Below, piece after piece: positions 26,617 to 34,682 of a stretch of 64,000 bases of DNA (the stretch's first letter is position 1; the number at the start of each line of letters is the position of its first letter). The DNA is taken from contig JACVZW010000087.1 of the NCBI GenBank assembly GCA_014654775.1, forward strand, positions 62,001-126,000. The letters run 5' to 3'. Under the pieces are notes generated by a model. The model was not told where the DNA came from, searched no databases, and saw only the letters and a list, made by a program, of their open reading frames with translations. Made by a program: the position numbers and the translations under genes. Source of the DNA: Paracoccaceae bacterium. GTDB taxonomy: Bacteria > Pseudomonadota > Alphaproteobacteria > Rhodobacterales > Rhodobacteraceae.

Positions 26617-27558
26617 TTACTCCCCGCGATCCAGCCAGCGCCTGCACATCACCTCGGCATCGGCAATGAAGCGTGTATTGCGCTCCGCACCGCCTTCTTC
26701 GCTCAGACGCGGGACGATCCATCCCAGATAGGTCACCGCTCGAAGTGCAAGAAAGAGGCGAAGCGGCCTCGTGTCGATTGTCCGCACCCGGCGATAGCCC
26801 GACAGCAGGGCCGCCGCCAGTTCGGAGAAATCAGACTCGTGCCGATGCTTCAGCAGCGCCGTCGCGATGTCGAAGAGCCGGAACCCCCAGCCGCCATCGT
26901 CGAAGTCGATCAGATGCAACCGGTCTCCGTCGAGCAGCACGTTCTCGCGCACAAGATCGGCGTGGATCAAACCCTGATCCACTGCCCCGTCGATCCGCGC
27001 CAGTTCCACCCGGGCAAGATCACGGAACCGCAAGAAGAGATCCCGCTGCTCTGGCGACAATGTCGGGTTTTCCCAGAACCGCCCCCAGAGCGGGGTTTCT
27101 CCGATCAGCCCTTCGGCATCCCACTTGACCCGCGCGAAACCATCGGGCGGCAGCCATGCGTCGCAGGCGGCATGGAGGCGCGCCATCTCCTCTCCCAGAC
27201 GGGAAAAGACGCCTGGCGCATCGGTCAGCGCCAGCGGCCCGCGCCCCTCGCCCATCGGTTGCCCCGGAAGCCAATCCAGCAGATCGACGCGGAAGTCCCC
27301 CACCCGTTCCAGCAAGGCCCCCGACCGCGACGCGATGGGTTGCGGCACCGATAGCCCCGCCCGCCGCATCGAATCCATCCAATCCAGTTCCGACCGCAGT
27401 TCCGCGTCACTCCGATAGCCCGGCCTTCGCACCCGCAACGCCGCCGTTCCCCGCGGCGTCTCGACCCGGAACACCCGGTTCTCCCGCCCGGCGACGAGGT
27501 GGCACTCCGCCCCCTCCAGCCCCCACAGCGCCAGCGCCTCGGCAACAGGATCGGTCAT
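26617..27558 (-). CDS. Aminoglycoside-phosphotransferase-fold small-molecule kinase
   Basis: A 313-aa APH/choline-kinase-fold enzyme. The catalytic loop IHADLVRENVLL (His199, Asp201, Asn206) and metal-binding LIDFDDGG (Asp218) are intact. Its ATG overlaps the stop of the PLP phospho-lyase-type gene (ATGA). In eukaryotes, a kinase of this fold (hydroxylysine kinase) works with a class III PLP phospho-lyase, so I infer that this enzyme O-phosphorylates an amino alcohol. Given the upstream hpa genes, the substrate may be aromatic. Confidence 0.8.
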   Translation of the reverse strand: MTDPVAEALALWGLEGAECHLVAGRENRVFRVETPRGTAALRVRRPGYRSDAELRSELDWMDSMRRAGLSVPQPIASRSGALLERVGDFRVDLLDWLPGQPMGEGRGPLALTDAPGVFSRLGEEMARLHAACDAWLPPDGFARVKWDAEGLIGETPLWGRFWENPTLSPEQRDLFLRFRDLARVELARIDGAVDQGLIHADLVRENVLLDGDRLHLIDFDDGGWGFRLFDIATALLKHRHESDFSELAAALLSGYRRVRTIDTRPLRLFLALRAVTYLGWIVPRLSEEGGAERNTRFIADAEVMCRRWLDRGE

Positions 27559-28832
27559 TCCGCAGGGTCCAAATCCGACAGCACGGCCTCTAGCGTATCG
27601 ATCAGCACCTTCAGGTGTTCCTCGCCGAAAGGCATCGGAGGGCGGATCTTCAGCGTGTTGCGGTGTCGCCCGAGTTTCGAAAGCAAAACCCCCCGCGCCC
27701 GCAACTCGTTCACCACCCGGTCGGCATAGGCTGGGGCCGGGGTCTTTGCATCCCGGTCCAGCACGAATTCCACGCCAAAGACCATCCCGCTTTCCCGCAC
27801 ATCGCCGATCACCGGATGGCGTCTGGCAAGGTCACCCAACCGCGCGGCGGCCAAGGCTCCGATGCGGCGGGCATTTTCTTGCAAGCCCTGCGCCTGCACC
27901 TCTTCCAAGACCGCCATCGCCACGGCGCAGGATACGGGGTTCCCCCCAAAAGTGTTGAAATAACGGAAGGCCGTGCGGAAGCGCGCCATCACCTCTTCGC
28001 TCGTGACTACGCCAGCCACCGGATGACCGTTCCCCATCGGCTTGCCCAGCGTGACCACATCCGGCACCACACCCTGCCGCTGATGCGCCCAAAAATGGCT
28101 GCCCGACCGGCCAAACCCCGACTGCACCTCGTCGCAGATCAAAAGACCGCCCGCCCGCCGGGCGACCTCGGCTGCGGGTTGCAGCCATCCTTCCCGTTGG
28201 GCCGGAAACCCTTCGTTCAAGAACAGCGGGCAGACGATCAGCGCCGCGAACCCCACTCCCGACCGTTCCAGATCGGCAACGGCCAATTCGACGGCTGCGG
28301 CAAAACGCTGCCCATCGGGATCAAGGATGCGATAGCTGTCGGGAGCCTCTACGTGCCGGATCAGCCCGCCGAGGCCGAAACCCACCTCCGGCACGTTGCT
28401 GCGCGATAGGTGGCTCACCAGCGCGGTATTGCCGTGATAGGTGGCATCCGTCGCAACGATCCCCCGCTTGCCCGTCACCGCCTCCGCCATCCTGAGCGCG
28501 ATGTCATTCGCCTCCGATCCCGTGCAGGTCAGGATCGCCGTCTTCAGCGGATCGGCGAAGGTCGCTGTTAAGCGCTCCACATAGTCAAGGATGCCCTCGT
28601 GCAGATAGCGCGTATGGGTGTTCAAGGTGCCTGCCTGACGGAACAGCGCCTCCACCACCCTTGGGTTGCAATGGCCCACATGGGCAACGTTGTTGTAGCA
28701 ATCCAGATAGCGCCGCCCCTCGGCATCCCAAAGCCAGACCCCTTCGCCCCGCACCAGATGCACCGGATCGTCGTAGAAGGTCGACATATTCGGCCCCAGA
28801 AGCGCCCGCCGCCGTGCCATCAGATCGGTCAT
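27555..28832 (-). CDS. Class III PLP enzyme, O-phosphoamine phospho-lyase-like (ETNPPL/PHYKPL type)
   Basis: A 425-aa fold-type I PLP enzyme with the Schiff-base lysine Lys264 in TLGKPMGNGHP. The segment CYNNVAHVGHCNPRVVEA followed by TLNTHTRYLHEGILDYVERL closely follows the human ethanolamine-phosphate and phosphohydroxylysine phospho-lyases rather than ordinary omega-transaminases. Those enzymes eliminate phosphate and ammonia from an O-phospho amino alcohol to give an aldehyde. AGAAAGGAC precedes ATG 28832; the ATG at 28871 lies in the preceding gene. A true transaminase remains possible. Confidence 0.8.
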   Translation of the reverse strand: MTDLMARRRALLGPNMSTFYDDPVHLVRGEGVWLWDAEGRRYLDCYNNVAHVGHCNPRVVEALFRQAGTLNTHTRYLHEGILDYVERLTATFADPLKTAILTCTGSEANDIALRMAEAVTGKRGIVATDATYHGNTALVSHLSRSNVPEVGFGLGGLIRHVEAPDSYRILDPDGQRFAAAVELAVADLERSGVGFAALIVCPLFLNEGFPAQREGWLQPAAEVARRAGGLLICDEVQSGFGRSGSHFWAHQRQGVVPDVVTLGKPMGNGHPVAGVVTSEEVMARFRTAFRYFNTFGGNPVSCAVAMAVLEEVQAQGLQENARRIGALAAARLGDLARRHPVIGDVRESGMVFGVEFVLDRDAKTPAPAYADRVVNELRARGVLLSKLGRHRNTLKIRPPMPFGEEHLKVLIDTLEAVLSDLDPAE

Positions 28833-28848
28833 AAGCGGCCTGTCCTTT

Positions 28849-29649
28849 CTATCGGAATGCCACGCCGACATGGCCGAACGGGCCGAAATCGGCTTCGATC
28901 CGGCTGCCCGACGGCGCTTCCACTGGTCGGATGAAGCTTCCTGACAACAGCACCTCGCCCGCCGCGATCCCTTGCCCGTAGCGCGCCAGCCGATGCACCA
29001 GCCACAGGATGCCCGTCACCGGATCGTCCAACACGCCTGCGCCCAATCCCGTCTCTTCCACAACCCCGTCTCGCTTTAGGATCGCCCCTACCCAGCGCAG
29101 GTCGACCGCCTCTACGCCATGCTGCGCTGCACCCAGCACGATGCCCGCATTCGCCGCATTATCGCTGACCGTGTCGGTGATGATCCGTGCGCGGCCCGTT
29201 TCTGGATCGATACGCCGGATGCGCGTGTCGAGGATTTCGAGCGCAGGAGAGACATAATCGGTCGCGGCCAGCACATCAGCCCGCGTGACTGCGGTTCCCG
29301 CCAGTGGCGCCTTCATGACGAAGGCGATCTCGGCCTCCACCCTAGGCTGGATGAACCGCCCCTCCGGTATCGCCGCCTCGTCGGGAAACAGCATGTCATC
29401 CAGTAGAACGCCAGAATCCGGGGTGTCGATCCCCAGCGCCTGCTGCATCGCGCGGCTTGTCAGTCCGATCTTCCAGCCGATCCGCCGCGCGCCCGCCGCT
29501 TCCTTCATGGCAACGAACGCCGCTTGGACGGCATAGGCCTCATCCAGTGTCATCCCTTCATGCGCCAGCGACAGAAGCCCGCATTGAACGCCCGTCACTT
29601 CCGCCTCGCGCAATTCCCGTGCGGCTGCCTCGATCTCGTCCGGCGTCAT
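28849..29649 (-). CDS. hpaH: 2-oxo-hept-4-ene-1,7-dioate hydratase
   Basis: A 266-aa member of the hydratase branch of the FAH-like superfamily. It hydrates 2-oxohept-4-ene-1,7-dioate in homoprotocatechuate breakdown. GWKIGLTSRAMQQALGIDTPDSG, the metal-binding VEAEIAFVMK and LEILDTRI region, and ILWLVHRLARYGQGIAAGEVLLSGSF fit HpaH/HpcG. ATG overlaps the hpaG stop (ATGA). The next step, HpaI aldolase, is not encoded in the window. Confidence 0.88.
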   Translation of the reverse strand: MTPDEIEAAARELREAEVTGVQCGLLSLAHEGMTLDEAYAVQAAFVAMKEAAGARRIGWKIGLTSRAMQQALGIDTPDSGVLLDDMLFPDEAAIPEGRFIQPRVEAEIAFVMKAPLAGTAVTRADVLAATDYVSPALEILDTRIRRIDPETGRARIITDTVSDNAANAGIVLGAAQHGVEAVDLRWVGAILKRDGVVEETGLGAGVLDDPVTGILWLVHRLARYGQGIAAGEVLLSGSFIRPVEAPSGSRIEADFGPFGHVGVAFR

Positions 29650-30521
29650 TCGTCGGCCACCCCATTGCGCAAGAGTCCGATACCCTCAGCCTCCACCTCC
29701 ACCACATCGCCGGGGCGTAGCCAAACCGGCGGGTCGAAGCGCGCCCCTGCCCCGGTGGGTGTGCCGGTCACGATGATGTCGCCCGGCACCAGCGTGGTGA
29801 AGGTGCTGACATAAGCGATCTGCCGTGCCACGGGGAACAGCATCCGACCTGTCCTGTCCGCCTGCCGGACCTCACCGTTCACCCGTGTGGTCAAGGCAAC
29901 GTCCAATATCTGCGCAGGATCACGGAAGGGCACCAGCCCCGGCCCCATCGCCCCAGACCGATCCCAGTTCTTTCCTTGCGTCACGTTGAACTTCGCATGG
30001 CGCACCCAGTCGCGGATCGTGCCCTCATTGCACAGGGTCAGCGCCGCGATGTGGCCCAGCGCCTCGGCCTCTGGAATGCGCCGCCCGCCCTTGCCGATCA
30101 CGACAGCAATCTCGCCCTCATAGTCGAGCTGCGCGCTTTCCGGCGGGCGGATCAGCGGCGCGCCATGCCCGGTGAAGCTGCGCGGGAAGCGCACGAAAAG
30201 CGACATTTTGGCGGGTGCCTCCTGCCCGTCGCGGTATTCGGCATTGCGGTCAGGGAAATTCACGCCGACGCAGATGATCTTTTCGGGGTCGCGGATCGGG
30301 ATGTCGTAGGTGAACTTGTCCGGCCCATGCGTCACCGACCGCCCCTGCCCCGCTGCAAGCACTCTGTCGATCCCGCCTGCTGCGATCACCTCACGCAAGC
30401 CCGGCCATTGCGGAAAGTCAGGCGACAGGGCAATCACGCCATCCGCTTGTGCCACACCCCAGAAGGCACGGCCATCTGCCGTGAAACTCACCAACATGCT
30501 GCGCTCTGGGTTTCTTGTCAT
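29646..30521 (-). CDS. hpaG: Fumarylacetoacetate-hydrolase family decarboxylase/isomerase (HpaG-like)
   Basis: A 291-aa FAH-fold protein with CVGVNFPDRNAEY, LDYEGEIAVVIGKGGR (Glu metal ligands), LTLCNEGTIRDWVRHAKF and GDIIVTGTPTGAGA. In this operon it should decarboxylate and isomerise 5-oxopent-3-ene-1,2,5-tricarboxylate, the HpaG step. It has one FAH domain, whereas the enterobacterial HpaG carries two, so a homodimer or a partner may be needed. Overlaps hpaD and hpaH by ATGA on both sides. Confidence 0.85.
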   Translation of the reverse strand: MTRNPERSMLVSFTADGRAFWGVAQADGVIALSPDFPQWPGLREVIAAGGIDRVLAAGQGRSVTHGPDKFTYDIPIRDPEKIICVGVNFPDRNAEYRDGQEAPAKMSLFVRFPRSFTGHGAPLIRPPESAQLDYEGEIAVVIGKGGRRIPEAEALGHIAALTLCNEGTIRDWVRHAKFNVTQGKNWDRSGAMGPGLVPFRDPAQILDVALTTRVNGEVRQADRTGRMLFPVARQIAYVSTFTTLVPGDIIVTGTPTGAGARFDPPVWLRPGDVVEVEAEGIGLLRNGVADE

Positions 30522-31498
30522 GGTGCGACGATGGGCTGGGCCTTCAGGTCGCTCTCACGCAAGGTAGACCCTTCGAAGATCGACCCGAGTTCGAACCATG
30601 TCCGCGGCGCAGGGGCGCCCCACAGCGTCTGGCGCTGCGGATCTTTCAGATCCCACTTGATCGGTTCCAGATCGGGATCGGTGGTTTGATAGTCAGAACA
30701 GTAGATTTCCGTCCGGTGCCCGTCGCGGTCGCGGATGTAAAGAAAGAAGGCGTTGGAAATCCCGTGCCGCCCCGGTCCCCTTTCGATGTTCGACAGGTAA
30801 CCAGAGGTGGACATAAGGTCGAGCAAGTCGATGATGTTCAGCGGCGTTGGCACCCAGAAGGCCACGTGATGCAAACGCGGTCCCTTGCCGTTGGTAAAGG
30901 CCACGTCATGCACGCCCCCCTTGCGATGCATCCACGCGGCCCATGTCCGCCCCGTCTCTTCATCCGCCGTGTATTCCGTCAGGCGGAACCCCATCGCGCC
31001 ATAGAAGACCACCGCCTTGTCCACATCAGGGGAGAAAAGATTGAAGTGATCGATCCTGAGCGGCTTCACCCCGCGATAGAGCGCGTATTTCTGGTGGATC
31101 GGCGGCAGGCGGTCCATCCGGGCGTAGAATTCCAGAGGCACATCCCAAGGATCGCGCGTGGCCAGCACGCGCCCCATGAAGGGCCGCTCCACCCAGGCCA
31201 CCGGCAGGCCCTGCCCCGCGAACCATGCGGCGGCCTTGTCCAGATCCTCGTCCGACCACAGCTTGAAGCCAAGGCTTCCTATCGACGCCTCGTTCGCCTG
31301 CCGTAAGATCAGGCAGTGATGCCCCCGCTCCTCCATCGCGCGCAGATAGATTGTGTCGGGTTCGTCATGCGTGACCTGCAAGCCCAAAACATCGACGTAA
31401 TAGGTGCGGCTCCACGCCAGATCGGTGACGCGAAGTTCCGCATGGCTGAGGCGCACGATGTTGAAGGGCGGGTTCAGGTTCGGCGACGGGATGGGCAT
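30518..31498 (-). CDS. hpaD: 3,4-dihydroxyphenylacetate 2,3-dioxygenase (VOC extradiol type)
   Basis: A 326-aa extradiol ring-cleavage dioxygenase of the two-domain VOC type. The segments IVRLSHAELRVTDL, LRIDHFNLFSPDV, GPRLHHVAFWVPT and HRTEIYCSDYQT contain the 2-His-1-carboxylate metal site and active-site residues expected for homoprotocatechuate dioxygenase of the Brevibacterium/Arthrobacter class. It opens homoprotocatechuate to 5-carboxymethyl-2-hydroxymuconate semialdehyde. GAAAGGAG precedes ATG 31498; the longer frame to 31636 runs into the antisense of hpaE. Confidence 0.92.
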   Translation of the reverse strand: MPIPSPNLNPPFNIVRLSHAELRVTDLAWSRTYYVDVLGLQVTHDEPDTIYLRAMEERGHHCLILRQANEASIGSLGFKLWSDEDLDKAAAWFAGQGLPVAWVERPFMGRVLATRDPWDVPLEFYARMDRLPPIHQKYALYRGVKPLRIDHFNLFSPDVDKAVVFYGAMGFRLTEYTADEETGRTWAAWMHRKGGVHDVAFTNGKGPRLHHVAFWVPTPLNIIDLLDLMSTSGYLSNIERGPGRHGISNAFFLYIRDRDGHRTEIYCSDYQTTDPDLEPIKWDLKDPQRQTLWGAPAPRTWFELGSIFEGSTLRESDLKAQPIVAP

Positions 31499-31544
31499 AT
31501 TAGCTCCTTTCGTCACTGCGCGACGGTCAGGGGAAGGATAGGTA

Positions 31545-33050
31545 TCACAGCCCCAGCCTCTGCATCTTGTGACGGCCAAGCGCAAAGGCCGTATTCTTCG
31601 TCTCCATGTAGAAGTCGAAGGACCAGTCCCCGCCATCGCGCCCGATACCAGAGGCTTTCACCCCACCAAACGGCGTGGGCAGATGGCGGACATTCTCGGA
31701 ATTCACCCAGATCATGCCAGCCTCTAGTCCTTCGCTGAAACGCAGGGCGCGGGTCAGATCATTGGTCCAGACATAGCCCGTCAGGCCATAGGCCACGCCA
31801 TTGGCAATCCCCAAGGCCTCCGCGTCATCACGAAAGCGCAAAGAGGTCAGGAAGGGCCCAAACACCTCTTCCTGCGCGATCCGCATTTCGGGGCGCGCAT
31901 CGGTGAACAGCGTGGGCCGCATGAAGCAGCCCGTCTCCCCCACGCGCCCGCCCCCTGCAGCAAGTGTCGCGCCCTCGGCCTGCCCGATGGCCACGTAGCC
32001 CGCCACCTTGTCGAAATGCGTCTGGTGGATCAGGGGCCCGACCTCGGTTGTGGGGTCCAGCGGATGGCCCACCCGGATGCGGTTCACCCGTTCGATCAGC
32101 CGCGCGTGGAAGGCCTCCGCGATGGTCTCCTGCACCAAAAGGCGCGAAGATGACGTGCAGCGCTCTCCGTTCAGCGAATAGATCATGAAGATCACGGCAT
32201 CCAGCGCGCGCTCCAGATCGGCATCCTCGAACACCACCACAGGGTTCTTTCCGCCCAGTTCGAAATGGACACGTTTCAACGTGTCCGCCCCCTGCTTCAT
32301 GATCGCGCTGCCCGTTCGAGACTCGCCGACAAAGGCGATGGCCTTGATGTCGGGATGTTCGGTCAGCGCCTTGCCCGCACCTTCGCCCATTCCGTTGACA
32401 AGGTTCAGAACACCAGGGGGCAGCCCCGCCTCATGGCAAATCTCGGCCAGAAGCCGCGCCGTCAACGGGCTGAACTCCGCTGGTTTGTGCACGACCGTGC
32501 AGCCTGCGGCCAGCGCGGGCGCGATCTTCCATGTGGACAGCATGAAGGGCGTGTTCCATGGCGTGATCACCCCCACGGGGCCGATGGGATGGCGGCTGGT
32601 GATGTTCAGATGATCGGGCGACGGCAAGCTCTGCCCATCCCGTGCGCCGGGGGCGAGATCGGCGAAGAAGCGGAAATTCTCGGCCCCCCGCAGCGCCGCC
32701 TTCGACATGAAGCGCCACGCCTGCCCGGTATCCCAGCATTCGCACAGCGCAATCTCCTCGGCCCGCGCCTCGATCAAATCGGCAATGCGGTGCAGCACCG
32801 CCTTCCGCTCCGCCCCCGGCATCGCGGCCCAGGCCGGAAAGGCCGCCTTGGCCGCACGTGCCGCACGGTCCACCGTTGCCGCAGTCCCGAGCGCCACCTG
32901 CGCAATGAGGCTGTCATCGACCGGGGATCGTGTCTCGAACCACCCCTCACCCGCCTCATCCTGCCCGCCGATCAGGTTCAGGATGCCGCCTCTACGGAAC
33001 CGCGCCAGATGATCCTCTAGCCGGGCCAGATGCGTGGCGAGATCGGTCAT
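31545..33050 (-). CDS. hpaE: 5-carboxymethyl-2-hydroxymuconate semialdehyde dehydrogenase
   Basis: A 501-aa NAD-dependent aldehyde dehydrogenase with PWNTPFMLSTWKIAPALAAG, catalytic Glu in FELGGKNPVV and Cys in NGERCTSSSRLL. It starts MTDLATHLARLEDHLARF, as HpaE proteins do, and ends with ASGIGRDGGDWSFDFYMETKN. It oxidises the ring-cleavage semialdehyde made by HpaD. ATG 33050 overlaps the hpaF stop; upstream residues in the same frame are not part of it. Confidence 0.92.
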   Translation of the reverse strand: MTDLATHLARLEDHLARFRRGGILNLIGGQDEAGEGWFETRSPVDDSLIAQVALGTAATVDRAARAAKAAFPAWAAMPGAERKAVLHRIADLIEARAEEIALCECWDTGQAWRFMSKAALRGAENFRFFADLAPGARDGQSLPSPDHLNITSRHPIGPVGVITPWNTPFMLSTWKIAPALAAGCTVVHKPAEFSPLTARLLAEICHEAGLPPGVLNLVNGMGEGAGKALTEHPDIKAIAFVGESRTGSAIMKQGADTLKRVHFELGGKNPVVVFEDADLERALDAVIFMIYSLNGERCTSSSRLLVQETIAEAFHARLIERVNRIRVGHPLDPTTEVGPLIHQTHFDKVAGYVAIGQAEGATLAAGGGRVGETGCFMRPTLFTDARPEMRIAQEEVFGPFLTSLRFRDDAEALGIANGVAYGLTGYVWTNDLTRALRFSEGLEAGMIWVNSENVRHLPTPFGGVKASGIGRDGGDWSFDFYMETKNTAFALGRHKMQRLGL

Positions 33051-33439
33051 GATGGCTCTCCCGGCAGATAGCGGCGGATGGAGGATGTCTTGGGCGACAG
33101 CGCAGGGTCGATATCCCTCATCTCGAAGCTCAGAAGGAGGGAGGACGTCGCCAGAACCTCGGCACAGAACGCCTCGGCGGCGGCAAAGATACTCTGAGTT
33201 GCCTGAAGCTTGGCCTCGGCCTCGCGCCCGCCCCGCAGGCGGAGCGAGATGTCGAGGAAGGCATGGTCCGGATTTCCATCCGCAATCACCACATGTGTGC
33301 ATGCCGTGGCACGCACGCGAATACCCGCCAAGGGCAGGATGCCCGTCGCCACCGCTGCATCCCGCAGCACGGCGCAAAGCGCAGCCATATCCAGCCGGCT
33401 TTCCAGATTGGCGGAATAGTCGATCTGGATATGCGGCAT
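33047..33439 (-). CDS. hpaF: 5-carboxymethyl-2-hydroxymuconate delta-isomerase
   Basis: A 130-aa tautomerase of the CHMI family, related to 4-oxalocrotonate tautomerase, isomerising 5-carboxymethyl-2-hydroxymuconate. The N-terminus PHIQIDYSANL matches the family and supplies the catalytic Pro exposed after Met removal. That fixes the start at ATG 33439 rather than the GTG one codon upstream. THVVIADGNPDHAFLDISLRL is the family core. Overlaps hpaE by ATGA. Confidence 0.92.
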   Translation of the reverse strand: MPHIQIDYSANLESRLDMAALCAVLRDAAVATGILPLAGIRVRATACTHVVIADGNPDHAFLDISLRLRGGREAEAKLQATQSIFAAAEAFCAEVLATSSLLLSFEMRDIDPALSPKTSSIRRYLPGEPS

Positions 33440-33443
33440 CACC

Positions 33444-34682
33444 TTACCCTTTCGGCAGAAGACCCGATGCGACCCAGCCGTCCACCACCGTCAGAGCCGC
33501 CTCGGTAAAGGCCGCATCGTTGATATGGGCCCCGATCTCGATCAGCCGGACATTGGTGGGACAGGCTTTGCGCACCTCGTCAAGGAATTCGGCCAAACCC
33601 GCCGCATCATGCAACGGCCCACCCGCACGGTCCCATTCGTTGCCGCCCTCTAGCGGCAGCAGGAACACCGTCTCTCCTTTGGCCGCAGCCAACTTCTCCA
33701 TCACCGCCCGCGCCACCATCCGCCGCTGTGGGCCGTCCAGCACGACCGAGGACAGAAGACGGTTGTGTGCATGGCTTGGGTTGTCAGAAAATCGGTCTGG
33801 CAAGGGGTTCCAGCCCACGTAATCGATCAGGTCATAACAGCCGATGGACACGGCCTGCGGCACCCCCCGCACCCCTGCCGCCGTCAGGCGGTCCGGCCCC
33901 GCGCTGATCGCGGACCCGAACAGGTGGTTGCCCACCTCTTGCGGCGCGAAATCGAGAACCGCTGCGAAAGCACCCGCCGCCGCTAGGCTCTCGAAAGCCC
34001 GCCCGCCCATCCCCGTGGCATGGAACACTGCCACCTCAAAGCCCCGCGCCTCCAGCGCGGGCTTCAGGTCGACCATGTAGCGTAGCACGGTCTTGCCGAA
34101 GCTGGTCATACCGATCAACGGGCGGTCTCGCCGGGGCAGTTCCACCGCCCGCGCCGCCCCAAGCACCGCCCCCGCCGCCTGAGACAGCGATGCCTTGCAG
34201 ATGGAGTTGAGGCCGTACAGCCCCCCCGCCCAGAGGATCATCTGGATATCGGCAGGCAGCCGCTCCGGCGGGATCATGGGCGAGAAGCTGACAGTGGAGA
34301 CGACGTATTTCGGCACCCCCAAGGGCAGCGCAGAACAGAGGTCCAGCGCGAGATCGGTGCCCATCGTGCCGCCCAAGACCACCACGCCGTGAATCTGCCC
34401 CTCGGCCTGCAGCCGTGCCGCGATCCGGGCCGACCCCCGCGCCATAATCTGCATGGCGACATTCTCATCCTCGGCCGCGATGGCCTCGGCGATGCTCGCC
34501 CCCGCCGCTTCGGCCACCTGATGCTTGGAGATGTCGCAGGGCGCGGAGGGATCGCCCAGCACCGATACGTCCATCGTCATCACCCGCCCGCCCTGTGCCC
34601 GGATGACGTCCGCCATGTAGCCCAATTCGTCGTTCTTCGTGTCCCATGTTCCGGCGACAAGAATGGTGCGTTCGTCAGTCAT
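33444..34682 (-). CDS. UPF0261 (Tm-1-like) protein
   Basis: A 412-aa member of UPF0261, related to the N-terminal part of the plant Tm-1 resistance protein. It has an N-terminal Rossmann-like half (TILVAGTWDTKNDELGYMAD, GVVVLGGTMGTDLALDL) and a C-terminal half (LIGMTSFGKTVLRYMVDL, FHATGMGGRAFESL). A nucleotide-binding role is suggested for the family, but no enzyme activity is known to me. Its ATG overlaps the preceding aldehyde dehydrogenase stop by one base (TAATG). Embedded mid-operon among hpa genes, so likely linked to that pathway. Confidence 0.85.
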   Translation of the reverse strand: MTDERTILVAGTWDTKNDELGYMADVIRAQGGRVMTMDVSVLGDPSAPCDISKHQVAEAAGASIAEAIAAEDENVAMQIMARGSARIAARLQAEGQIHGVVVLGGTMGTDLALDLCSALPLGVPKYVVSTVSFSPMIPPERLPADIQMILWAGGLYGLNSICKASLSQAAGAVLGAARAVELPRRDRPLIGMTSFGKTVLRYMVDLKPALEARGFEVAVFHATGMGGRAFESLAAAGAFAAVLDFAPQEVGNHLFGSAISAGPDRLTAAGVRGVPQAVSIGCYDLIDYVGWNPLPDRFSDNPSHAHNRLLSSVVLDGPQRRMVARAVMEKLAAAKGETVFLLPLEGGNEWDRAGGPLHDAAGLAEFLDEVRKACPTNVRLIEIGAHINDAAFTEAALTVVDGWVASGLLPKG

